From Deltaproteobacteria bacterium (GTDB taxonomy: Bacteria > Desulfobacterota > Deferrisomatia > Deferrisomatales > JACRMM01): a stretch of DNA of 64,000 bases. Under the pieces are notes generated by a model. It did no database searches, was not told where the DNA came from, and saw only the letters and a program-made list of their open reading frames with translations. Each line of letters opens with the position of its first letter. The first letter of the stretch is position 1. Location: positions 62,001-126,000 of the forward strand of contig JACRMM010000004.1 of the NCBI GenBank assembly GCA_016214985.1, written 5' to 3'. Below, one piece after another: positions 50,806 to 58,945 of the stretch. The position numbers and the translations under genes were made by a program.

Positions 50806-52236
50806 GTGAGAGTCCTCTTCATCGAGCCCCCGCCCACCGTCGACTGGCGGCCCGGAAGCCGCGCGTCCACGGCCGGGCGGCGCCACCCGAGCCTCAACTT
50901 CACCGGGGAGCAGGTCTACTCGTACCTGAATCTCCAGTCGGCGGCGGTGCTCCGGCAGCGGGGCCACGAGGTCCTCTACCTTCACTGCCAGACGATGGGG
51001 TATGGTCTCGATCGCGTCGGTGCCTACCTGCGGGAGAAGAAGCCGGGGCTTGTGGTCCTAATGCTCGAGCACATCACCTTCCCGGTGGCCCTCGAGGTCC
51101 TCCGGATGGCCAAGGAAGAGGTCGGTGCCGTCACCGCCCTCGTGGGCCCCTTTGCCACGGCCGAAAGCGCCAAGGTGCTCACGCTGTCGGGGGCGGACGT
51201 CGTCTGCCGCGGGGAGTGGGATCTTACGGTGGCCCACTTGGCCGAGGCACTCGAGGCGGGCCGCCCCCTCGACGAGGTCACCGGGCTCCTGTTCCGGCGG
51301 GGAGACGCGCTGCACGAGACGCCCGCCGCGGGCCTGGCAGAGGATCTCGACGCCCTGCCCCTCCCTGCCTACGACCTGCTGGACCTCTCGAAGTTCTACG
51401 AGTCGGTCTTCCAGCGCTTCCCCGCGGCCACGATGATCACGTCGAGGGGGTGTCCGCACCGGTGCGTCTTCTGTTCCTTCCCCCAGACGATCTACTCGAG
51501 GAAGTACCGGTTCCAGAGCCCCGAGCGGGTGTTGGCCGAGGTGAAGTATCTGCACCGGGAGCTGGGGGTGAAGGAGATCCGCTTCGACGACGACTGCTTC
51601 GAGGTGAAGCGCGACCGCGTCTTTCGGATCAGCGAGCTCCTCGGGAAGGAGTGCCCCAACGTCCTCTGGAGCGCCCAGTGCCGGCCCGCGAACCTCGACC
51701 CGGAGCTGGCCCGGGCCATGAAGCGCGGCGGGTGCGGGTTCGTCCTCTTCGGGGTGGAGAGCGGCGACGACGATATCTTGCGGAAGATCCGCAAGGGCAC
51801 GACGGTCGACGAGATCCGACGGGGGGTGGCCGCCGCCCGCGGGGCGGGGCTCGACATCCTCAACTGCGTGATGCTCGGTTTCTACTGGGACACCCCCGAG
51901 ACAGTCGAGAAGACGATCCGCTTCGCCTTCGAGCTCAACGCCGAGTTCACCCAGTTCTCTACCCCCACGCCGCTGCCGGGCACTGAGTACTATGGGTTGC
52001 TGCGCTCCGAGGGGTGTCTCCTGAGCGAACGGTGGGAGGACTTCGACAGCTTCCACCACGCCAACGTGCGGCTGCCGCACCTCACGGCCGAGGAGTTGAA
52101 CGAGACCATCCGCACAGTCTACCGCCGCTACTACGGCAGGCCGTCCTACGTGTGGAGGATGCTCAAGCGGGCGCTTCGCAGCCGAGGCACCCTCGGCCAG
52201 ACCCTGCGGGGCGCCCGGGCCCTCCTGCTGGGGTGA
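50806..52236 (+). CDS. B12-binding radical SAM protein
   Basis: 476 residues. The N-terminal ~140 residues form a B12-binding-like domain (RVLFIEPPPTVDW, LVVLMLEHITFPVAL, ALVGPFATAESA). The radical SAM motif CxxxCxxC is GCPHRCVFC near residue 216, then EIRFDDDCFEVKRDRV, FVLFGVESGDD and PTPLPGTEYY. The family (P-methylase/HpnJ-like) carries out radical methylation or ring chemistry. In a polysaccharide cluster it could modify a sugar or carrier lipid; the substrate is unknown. A second member lies at 53542 with a glycosyltransferase between them. Confidence 0.87.
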   Translation: MRVLFIEPPPTVDWRPGSRASTAGRRHPSLNFTGEQVYSYLNLQSAAVLRQRGHEVLYLHCQTMGYGLDRVGAYLREKKPGLVVLMLEHITFPVALEVLRMAKEEVGAVTALVGPFATAESAKVLTLSGADVVCRGEWDLTVAHLAEALEAGRPLDEVTGLLFRRGDALHETPAAGLAEDLDALPLPAYDLLDLSKFYESVFQRFPAATMITSRGCPHRCVFCSFPQTIYSRKYRFQSPERVLAEVKYLHRELGVKEIRFDDDCFEVKRDRVFRISELLGKECPNVLWSAQCRPANLDPELARAMKRGGCGFVLFGVESGDDDILRKIRKGTTVDEIRRGVAAARGAGLDILNCVMLGFYWDTPETVEKTIRFAFELNAEFTQFSTPTPLPGTEYYGLLRSEGCLLSERWEDFDSFHHANVRLPHLTAEELNETIRTVYRRYYGRPSYVWRMLKRALRSRGTLGQTLRGARALLLG

Positions 52237-52244
52237 TAAACGCC

Positions 52245-53411
52245 ATGCCGCAGAGCTACGACGTCGTGGCGTTTTCGAGCATGACCACCCGCGCCGGCAG
52301 CGCGATCCGCCTTCGCAGCCTGTGCCGGCATCTCGCCCGGCGCGGCTGCCGGGTGCTCCTGACAGAGAGGGCCTATCCGGGCGACGTGGCGCTCGCGGAG
52401 TCGAACCTCACCCATTGGCTCTACCGCACCGAGCACCGTCCCCTGCCCCTTGCACTGGCTGCCAGCTTGTGGAACAACCTGAGGGTAGCCGCCTCGGTCA
52501 GGGCCAGAGTGGTTCTCGCCCTCAAGCCCCTGCCCAACGCGGCGCTTCCGGCACTGTTGCTCGGCCTCAGAGGCGCCCGGACCGTGGTGGACGTGGACGA
52601 CCTGGACCCCGAGTATTACCGCTCCGTTGCGGCCCGCTCCGCCGTGGGAGTGGTGTTTCGCCGCATCCCCCGATGCTTCGAACACGTAGTAACGCACAAT
52701 CGCTTTCTCCGGGAGATCCTCCAGGCCGAGTGCGGGGTGGACGCGGACCGGATCGCCGACCTGCCCCAGGGGATCGAGCTGGAACGGTTTCGGGGGATCT
52801 GCCCGGACGACGGGCTAAGGCAGCACCTGGGGCTCACGGGAAAACGCGTGGTCGCCTACCTCGCCTCCCTCGGCATGACATCGGACCTAGACGAGGCGCT
52901 CCCCGCTCTGGCCCGCTTCGCGGCGAGCGACGAGCGCCGCGCCGTCCTCGTCGTCGGCGGAGGGTCCCGGCTCGCCGAGCTGAGGGAGAGGACGGGTTGC
53001 CTGGTCGGGGGAGACAAGGTGGTCTTCGCGGGGCCCGTTCCCCACGAGGAGGTGCCCCGGTACCTCGGCCTGTGTGTCGCAGGCTTCAACTACATGGCCG
53101 ACACCCGGGCGAACCGGTGCCGCGCGTCAATCAAGGTGCGGGAGTACATGGCAGCCGGGCTGAGGGTGGTGTGCAACCCGGTCGGTGAGCTGGGGGACCT
53201 CGAAGGTCTCTTCGTCTCGTACCGGACGCCGGAGGGGATCGCTGCGGCCTTGGAGCAGGCGCTGGGCGACGACACGCAGGGTCAGCGGGAGAGGGCTCGG
53301 GCATGGGTCGAAGACCGCTGCGACTGGGACCGGATCGCCGCGACGTTCCTTGTCGACGTAGGGTTCGAGCCCGGAGGGTCCCCGGGTGTGCGAGCTCGGG
53401 CCAAGTGCTGA
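52245..53411 (+). CDS. Family 4-type glycosyltransferase
   Basis: 388 residues from ATG 52245. A GT-B plan: SSMTTRAGSAIRLRSLCRHLARRG at the start, TVVDVDDLDPEYY, DLPQGIELERFR at the domain joint, then VAYLASLGMTSDLDEALPAL, KVVFAGPVPHEEVPRYLGLC and IKVREYMAAGLRVVCN with the acidic residue for donor binding. It transfers a sugar from a nucleotide donor. A GTG at 52233 is a second possible start. It lies between two radical SAM genes. Confidence 0.85.
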   Translation: MPQSYDVVAFSSMTTRAGSAIRLRSLCRHLARRGCRVLLTERAYPGDVALAESNLTHWLYRTEHRPLPLALAASLWNNLRVAASVRARVVLALKPLPNAALPALLLGLRGARTVVDVDDLDPEYYRSVAARSAVGVVFRRIPRCFEHVVTHNRFLREILQAECGVDADRIADLPQGIELERFRGICPDDGLRQHLGLTGKRVVAYLASLGMTSDLDEALPALARFAASDERRAVLVVGGGSRLAELRERTGCLVGGDKVVFAGPVPHEEVPRYLGLCVAGFNYMADTRANRCRASIKVREYMAAGLRVVCNPVGELGDLEGLFVSYRTPEGIAAALEQALGDDTQGQRERARAWVEDRCDWDRIAATFLVDVGFEPGGSPGVRARAKC

Positions 53412-53541
53412 GCGCTGAGCCCCGGGGAGGCCGCTGACGCTTCCCCTCAGAGCTCTGCGTCGGGTATCATCGGAAGGCGAGCTTCGGGAGGGGCTCCGGG
53501 CGGTGCGACGCAGGGGGGCGTGACATGAAGAGCGAGGTGGT

Positions 53542-54993
53542 GTGAGGATCCTGGCCCTGAACCCCCCCTTCGTCCCCGGTTTCTGCCGAAGCGCCCGCTG
53601 GGCCGCGAAGAGCCGCGGGCGCGTGCAGCGCCACCCGGACTGGTTCCTGATCGCGGTGGCGGTCTTGGAGCGGGCCGGCCACGAGGTGCGCTTCGTGGAC
53701 GGCGCCGCCCTGGATCTCGCGGCCGAGGTAGTCGACCGCGAGGCGCTCGCCTTCCGGCCCGACTTGGCGGTGCTGCACACGACGACCCCCTCGATTTACT
53801 CCGACCTCGGCCACGCCCGGCGCCTGAAAGAGAAGACGGGCACCCGCTTGGTCTTGATCGGACCCCATCCGACCGCGCTGCCCGACGACACGCTTCGCCT
53901 GGCGGGCGATGGGGTGGACGCGCTCGCGCTGGGGGAGTTCGACGAGACGCTGCTGGAGTTGGCCGACCTGTCGCGGTGGGACGACGTGGCGCTCCGGTCG
54001 GTGGCGGGGCTCGCATTCCGAAACGGTTCCGGCGAGGTGGAGCGCACTGCGCCGCGCGCTCCGGTGGACGTGAACGCGCTTCCGTTCCCTGCCTGGCACC
54101 ACATCCAACCCGAGTGGTACCCGGATGCGGGCAAGCGCTTCCCCTTCTTGACGCTCCTCTCCGGCCGCGGCTGCCCCGGGCGCTGCACCTTCTGCCGCGA
54201 CGTGCCGCTGATGGAGGGCCGCAAGTTGCGCCTGCTGGACCCGGCGCGGGTGGTGGACGAGATGGAGCACGACCTCAAGCTCTTCCCCCGGCTGCGGGAG
54301 GTCATGATCGAGACCGACACCTTCACGGCCGTGCCGGCCCACGTCGAGGGCGTGTGCGAGGAACTCTTGCGCCGCAACCTCAAGGTGACCTGGAGCTGCA
54401 ACAGCCGCGTGGACCTGGACCTCTCGCTCCTGCCGCTCATGCGACGCGCCGGCTGCCGGATGCTCATGGTCGGCTTCGAGTTCGGCACGCAGCAGGCCCT
54501 CGACGCCGTGAAGAAGGGGATCACGCTCGAGCAGTCGCGCCGCTTCGCCCGGGCGGCGAGCGAGCTCGGCTTCACCTTGCACGGCTGCTTCATGATCGGC
54601 GCTCCGGGCGAGACGAGGGAGAGCGCCCGGGCCACGATCGACTTCGCCAAGAGCCTGCCCCTCGACACCATCCAGGTCTCGGGGATCTGCGTCTACCCCG
54701 GCACCGAGCTCTACGACTGGGCGAAGACAAAGGGCTACCTCGTGCCCAAGGACTGGACCGAGTGGGTGGGGCCCGACTGCGAGCAGGCGACGCTGCTCGA
54801 CTACCCCGAGCTCTCCAAGGCCGAGATCGACGCCCTGATCGACCGGGGGCTGCGCGAGTTCTACCTGCGGCCCGGGCAGATGCTGCGCATGGCCAAGAGT
54901 CTTCGCAGTTGGGACGATCTGAAGCGCAAGCTCTACGGGCTGAAGAGCTTCCTCGACTACTTCGGCAAACCGAAGGCGGAGGGGCGGCCGTGA
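53542..54993 (+). CDS. B12-binding radical SAM protein
   Basis: 483 residues from GTG 53542. B12-binding-like N-terminal domain (RILALNPPF, DLAVLHTTTPSIYSDLGH, VLIGPHPTALPDD). The radical SAM motif GCPGRCTFC lies near residue 211, followed by EVMIETDTFTA, MLMVGFEFGTQQALDAVKKG, GCFMIGAPGETRESA and GICVYPGTELYDWAK. It is a distant paralogue of the protein at 50806. Its stop overlaps the next glycosyltransferase start (GTGA). It probably acts on a glycan or lipid intermediate; the product is unknown. Confidence 0.87.
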   Translation: MRILALNPPFVPGFCRSARWAAKSRGRVQRHPDWFLIAVAVLERAGHEVRFVDGAALDLAAEVVDREALAFRPDLAVLHTTTPSIYSDLGHARRLKEKTGTRLVLIGPHPTALPDDTLRLAGDGVDALALGEFDETLLELADLSRWDDVALRSVAGLAFRNGSGEVERTAPRAPVDVNALPFPAWHHIQPEWYPDAGKRFPFLTLLSGRGCPGRCTFCRDVPLMEGRKLRLLDPARVVDEMEHDLKLFPRLREVMIETDTFTAVPAHVEGVCEELLRRNLKVTWSCNSRVDLDLSLLPLMRRAGCRMLMVGFEFGTQQALDAVKKGITLEQSRRFARAASELGFTLHGCFMIGAPGETRESARATIDFAKSLPLDTIQVSGICVYPGTELYDWAKTKGYLVPKDWTEWVGPDCEQATLLDYPELSKAEIDALIDRGLREFYLRPGQMLRMAKSLRSWDDLKRKLYGLKSFLDYFGKPKAEGRP

Positions 54994-55970
54994 CGCCCGA
55001 CGTCACCGTCTGCGTGCCCGTGTACAACGCGGCGCGCACGATCGCACGGTTGCTCGAGGGGTTGGGGCGCCAGGCGACGGAGCGGCCGTTCGAGGTCGTG
55101 CTCGTCGACGACGGGAGCACCGACGCCACCCCGGCGCTCCTGGCCTCTCTTCCCTCCGGTGTCCGGGCGGTGCGCCAGGTGAACGCCGGGCCTGCCGCTG
55201 CCCGCAACCGGGCGGCGCGGGAGGGCCGCGGGGCAGCGCTCCTCTTTACCGACTCCGACTGCGTGCCCCGCCCCGACTGGCTCGAGCGGTCGATGGCGTG
55301 TCTCGAGGCCCACCCCGAGGCGGTCGCGGTCGGCGGCTCCTACGACATCGCCAATCCCGGCAGCCGGCTCGCACGCCTCATCCACGCCGAGATCATGTGG
55401 CGCCACGCCAGCCTCGGCACCTACGTGCGTTTCGCCGGGTCATACAATTTCGCGGTTCGGCGGCAGGCCTTCGAGGCTGTGGGCGGTTTCTCCACCCGCT
55501 ACCGAAACGCCAGCGCCGAGGACAACGACCTCTCCTATCGGCTCCTCGGCCTCGGCCGTATCGTGTTCTGCGCCGAGTCACTGGTGGCCCACCATCACAC
55601 CGAGCGTCTCGGCAAGTACCTGAAGGAGCAGTACCTCCACGGCCGCTGGCGGGCGATGCTGTACCGGGAGCACCCAGCCATGGCGCGGGGGGACGACTAC
55701 ACCCGCTGGACCGACGTCGCCGACGTACCCCTGTCCCTCGGATCGCTCGCGGCCGCTCTGCTTTGGCCCCTGTCTGGCGGCCTGGGCTGGGCCGTGCTCC
55801 TCGGGCTGGGGACTCTCGTGGGCCTCAAATCGGTCCAGGGTGTTCAGGTCTCGTGCTACGGAGCGGGGGCCGGCGCCGCCGGCTTCGCTGCCGTGGCAGC
55901 GGCCCGCGCTTTTGCCCGATCGCTGGGGTTTGCGGCCGGCCTTACGGGAATCTCGCGAGGGCGCGCGTGA
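54990..55970 (+). CDS. Family 2 glycosyltransferase with C-terminal membrane helices
   Basis: 326 residues. GT-A motifs: VTVCVPVYNAARTIARLLEGL, VVLVDDGSTDATPALL, the DXD as LLFTDSDCVPR, and the acceptor region NASAEDNDLSYRLLGLG. The C-terminal 90 residues hold two or three hydrophobic helices (LGSLAAALLWPLSGGLGWAV, AGFAAVAAARAFARSLGF). GGAGGGG precedes GTG 54990, which overlaps the radical SAM stop. Its own stop overlaps the next GTG, so three genes are coupled. Confidence 0.88.
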   Translation: MTPDVTVCVPVYNAARTIARLLEGLGRQATERPFEVVLVDDGSTDATPALLASLPSGVRAVRQVNAGPAAARNRAAREGRGAALLFTDSDCVPRPDWLERSMACLEAHPEAVAVGGSYDIANPGSRLARLIHAEIMWRHASLGTYVRFAGSYNFAVRRQAFEAVGGFSTRYRNASAEDNDLSYRLLGLGRIVFCAESLVAHHHTERLGKYLKEQYLHGRWRAMLYREHPAMARGDDYTRWTDVADVPLSLGSLAAALLWPLSGGLGWAVLLGLGTLVGLKSVQGVQVSCYGAGAGAAGFAAVAAARAFARSLGFAAGLTGISRGRA

Positions 55971-56674
55971 AAGTTCTGGCCATCGTGCCCGCCTACAATG
56001 AAGAGGCGAGCATCGCGGCCGTTGTCGAGGCCCTGGGCCGCGTCCGGCCGCCCCTTGACGTGGTGGTCGTCGATGACGGATCCTCCGACGCCACGGCCGA
56101 GGTTGCTCGAGCTGCGGGCGCCCGGGTCCTGTCTCTTCCCTTCAACCTGGGCATTGGCGGCGCGGTCCAGACGGGTTACCTCTACGCCCGGGACAACGGC
56201 TACGATGTGGCCGTCCAGGTCGACGGCGACGGCCAGCACGACCCAGCCGAGATCCCCAATCTCCTGGCACCCCTCAGTGAGGGGACGGCCGAGGTGGTCG
56301 GGGGCAGTCGCTTCCTGGGCCGGCGTTCGACCTATCGCGCGAGCGTGGCTCGTCGGCTGGGCATCTTCTACTTCGCGTGGGTGCTCTCGGCGCTCTTCCG
56401 GCGCTCCGTCACCGATCCCACGTCCGGCTTCCGGGCGGCAAACCGGCGTGCCATCGAACTCTTCGCTGATGAGTACCCGACGGACTACCCGGAGGTCGAC
56501 TCCCTCGTGCTCCTATGGCGAAACGGCCTGCGGTCGTTGGAGGTGCCAGTGGAGATGGCATCGCGCCAAGGGGGGCAGTCTTCCATCTCGTGGCCCCGGG
56601 CGGTGTACTACATGATCAAGGTCACGCTGTCGATCGGTGTTCATCTGTTGCGAGCCCCGAGGGGTGGGTCATGA
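55967..56674 (+). CDS. Family 2 glycosyltransferase, DPM1/polyprenyl-phosphate type (module copy 2)
   Basis: 235 residues. Same plan as the gene at 34950 and very similar throughout: VLAIVPAYNEEASIAAV, VVVVDDGSSDATAEV, FNLGIGGAVQTGYLYARD, VQVDGDGQHDPAEIP, VTDPTSGFRAA, YPTDYPEVDSLVLLWR. It should load a sugar on polyprenyl phosphate. GTG start inside the previous stop, and ATGA overlap with the DUF2304 gene. Confidence 0.9.
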   Translation: MKVLAIVPAYNEEASIAAVVEALGRVRPPLDVVVVDDGSSDATAEVARAAGARVLSLPFNLGIGGAVQTGYLYARDNGYDVAVQVDGDGQHDPAEIPNLLAPLSEGTAEVVGGSRFLGRRSTYRASVARRLGIFYFAWVLSALFRRSVTDPTSGFRAANRRAIELFADEYPTDYPEVDSLVLLWRNGLRSLEVPVEMASRQGGQSSISWPRAVYYMIKVTLSIGVHLLRAPRGGS

Positions 56675-57006
56675 CGAGGATCCAAATCATCGCGGTCGCG
56701 GCGTCGGTCTCTTTGCTCCTGTTCGTGATCGACATGATCCGAAGGCGCAAACTCCTCGAGAAATATGCCCTTCTGTGGATTCTCGGTGGGGCGGGCCTCC
56801 TCGTTCTCTCCGCCTGGCCGGGTGTCCTCGACCGGGTGGCTCCGATCGTTGGAATCAGCTATCCTCCCGCGGTCCTGTTCCTGGGCGGCTTGTTTCTCCT
56901 GATTCTTCTGGTGCTTCATTTCTCACTTGCTGTCTCAAAACTTTCGGAGCAGAACCGGACGCTTGCCCAACGATTCGCATTGAGGGATGGGAAGCGTGAC
57001 GAGTAG
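56671..57006 (+). CDS. DUF2304 membrane protein (module copy 2)
   Basis: 111 residues, three hydrophobic helices (IQIIAVAASVSLLLFVIDMI, YALLWILGGAGLLVL, PPAVLFLGGLFLLILLVL) and a polar tail. It is a near copy of the protein at 35660 with the same DRVAPIVGISYPP joint. The ATG overlaps the glycosyltransferase stop, and the next gene starts 20 bases before this one ends. A role as a membrane partner of the glycosyltransferase is inferred from constant linkage. Confidence 0.85.
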   Translation: MTRIQIIAVAASVSLLLFVIDMIRRRKLLEKYALLWILGGAGLLVLSAWPGVLDRVAPIVGISYPPAVLFLGGLFLLILLVLHFSLAVSKLSEQNRTLAQRFALRDGKRDE

Positions 57007-58768
57007 CGAGAGTGATCCCCCTGTGCCGCAAAGGGATTCGAACTACGCGTGGGCCGCTGTCCTACTTGGCTGCTTCGCTTTCGTTGTGTCGCTCCACTGG
57101 ATCGGAGATTTCGACTATTGGACGCACTTGGCCCTCGGGCGGGAGATGTGGCAAGCAAAGGCTATCCGAATCGCTGAACCGTTTCTCTTGTCGCGTCCGG
57201 GAAGCCCGGTACTTACGCCGGGATGGCCGTTCGAGTTCCTGCTCTACGGTCTTCGTGTAGTCGCGGGCGATCCTGGTGTCAGCGTTATGGTCGCCGCGGC
57301 AGCTGCGGCAACGTTTGCCGTGCTGTGGCGGAGCGTGCCCAGGGAGGGGGGCCGGGCGACGAGACACCTGGCGTGGGCCTTTCTGGCGCTTATCGCCTTT
57401 TCGAGCCGGTTTCGGTTCGCGCCGCGGCCGGAGATCGCGGGGTACGCCCTTCTCGCGCCGACGCTCGTCGCCACGTGGCGGTGGCACGATCGGCCGAGTC
57501 GCGGTCGATTTCTCGGTGTGGCTGCCCCCCTCGGTCTTTGGGCCGTTGTTCATCCGTCGTGGGTCATCGGTGCGGTCTTGGGCGGCGCTCGGCTGGCCTT
57601 GTTCCCCAGGATCGATTTTTGGAAATCTCAAGGGGGCTCCTGGCGGGGTCGCCTGTTTCTCTTGTGTGTCTCCGCAGGAGCGGTGTTTTCCGCTTATCGG
57701 GCCTGCACCTTCGCCGGAGGAGTGTTGGGCGATCTGAGGGCCGGTGGGTCGCTTTCTTCGATCACGGAGATGCAGCCCCTATGGGACGTTCCGGACTTCC
57801 TCTGGCCCTTTGCCCTTTCGGCGTCGATCGCCTTCTTGCTCGCGTGGGGCGCGAGGGAGGGAAGGGTTCGACGACTTCTTCTCTGGGGGCTGGCCGTGTC
57901 CATCGGCGCCCTTGTGGCGCGCAACGTGACGCTCGGGCTGTTGGGGGTCGCGCCGGCAGCGCTTGAAGGTCTACGCTCCCGGAGTGACCGCGTTTGGCTC
58001 CCAGGGGCAGGGCGTTTCCCCTGGCTTCCTGCCTTGAGTGCGGTGACGCTCGCCGTGATCGGAGTGCAGGACGTGGATCCTCCCTGGGGCTTGGGCGTTC
58101 GGTGGGCCATGTTTCCGCGTGATGCCGCCTCCTTTGTCTCCTCGTCCCGGCTTCCCGGCCCGATCTTCAACAGCTTCGACATTGGAGGGTACCTGGACTG
58201 GGCCTGGGGCGGGGCGCCACGCACGTTCATCGACGGGCGGGTCTTTGGGGCCGATCCGACGTTCGAGGCTGTCCAGGATGTCGTGGGCGGACGATTTCCG
58301 GAGCACGTCTTGGACGGCCGGAAGATTCAGACGATCGTGGTCCGCGGTCTCTACTACGACAGCGGCCGCATCATCCCTTTTCTCTGGTGGATCCTGTCTC
58401 GTCCCGATTGGCACCTGGTACGGGCGACCGATGCTCTTGTCTTCGTTCGCGGCGCTCTCCCGGAGGGCGTCGGCCGGCTCAGCGCGGCGGAGGTGTGGCG
58501 CTACGTCCTCTGGGAGACGGACGTGAAGGCGTCGGAGCACGGCCATCAACCGCACCTCTGGTTCAACCGGGGCGTGGCTCGCTATTTCCTCGGTGACCTC
58601 ACGGGGGCGCAGGCCGCGTTTCGCCAAGCGCTCAAGGAACACCCGGAGTGGGCCGATTACTACAGCGTGTTTCTCTGGGACCTTGGTCTCTCGAGTAAGA
58701 CTCCTCAGCGCTGGCCAAGTTCGGACGGAGTGGTCCTCCATCGTCCCCCGATCGGGAGTGCGCAATAA
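56987..58768 (+). CDS. Multi-spanning membrane protein, GT-C-like, with TPR tail (module copy 2)
   Basis: 593 residues. It has the same plan as the gene at 36003: DFDYWTHLALGREMW in the first loop, about ten helices, FNSFDIGGYLDWAWGG, FIDGRVFGADPTF and RYVLWETDVKASE. The C-terminal TPR-like unit (WFNRGVARYFLGDLTGAQAA, then EHPEWADYYSVFL) is intact here. ATG 56987 overlaps the DUF2304 gene; GTG 56996 is an alternative start. It is probably a glycan-transfer or polymerisation enzyme of the outer face; this is inference from fold and context. It is the last gene of the polysaccharide region. Confidence 0.85.
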   Translation: MGSVTSSESDPPVPQRDSNYAWAAVLLGCFAFVVSLHWIGDFDYWTHLALGREMWQAKAIRIAEPFLLSRPGSPVLTPGWPFEFLLYGLRVVAGDPGVSVMVAAAAAATFAVLWRSVPREGGRATRHLAWAFLALIAFSSRFRFAPRPEIAGYALLAPTLVATWRWHDRPSRGRFLGVAAPLGLWAVVHPSWVIGAVLGGARLALFPRIDFWKSQGGSWRGRLFLLCVSAGAVFSAYRACTFAGGVLGDLRAGGSLSSITEMQPLWDVPDFLWPFALSASIAFLLAWGAREGRVRRLLLWGLAVSIGALVARNVTLGLLGVAPAALEGLRSRSDRVWLPGAGRFPWLPALSAVTLAVIGVQDVDPPWGLGVRWAMFPRDAASFVSSSRLPGPIFNSFDIGGYLDWAWGGAPRTFIDGRVFGADPTFEAVQDVVGGRFPEHVLDGRKIQTIVVRGLYYDSGRIIPFLWWILSRPDWHLVRATDALVFVRGALPEGVGRLSAAEVWRYVLWETDVKASEHGHQPHLWFNRGVARYFLGDLTGAQAAFRQALKEHPEWADYYSVFLWDLGLSSKTPQRWPSSDGVVLHRPPIGSAQ

Positions 58769-58945
58769 CCCGCTATGTCCTGTGTGAGATGGCTCATAGG
58801 AGAAGGGAGGTTGAGAAATACCCAGGAAGAGGTGCGCGGAACACTTGGAAATGTTAGGAGATTTGTGCGGTCAGTTTGATCGGTCGTGCGGCACGAATGG
58901 TGCACTCCGCACGGACACCATCTGCGAAAAGGGAGGCTGTGCGCG

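Noticed and set aside
58769..58945. GEMM-type riboswitch ahead of the cytochrome locus
   Set aside because: These are common ahead of Geobacter cytochromes, but the conserved core is not visible here or in the gap at 62116-62215.
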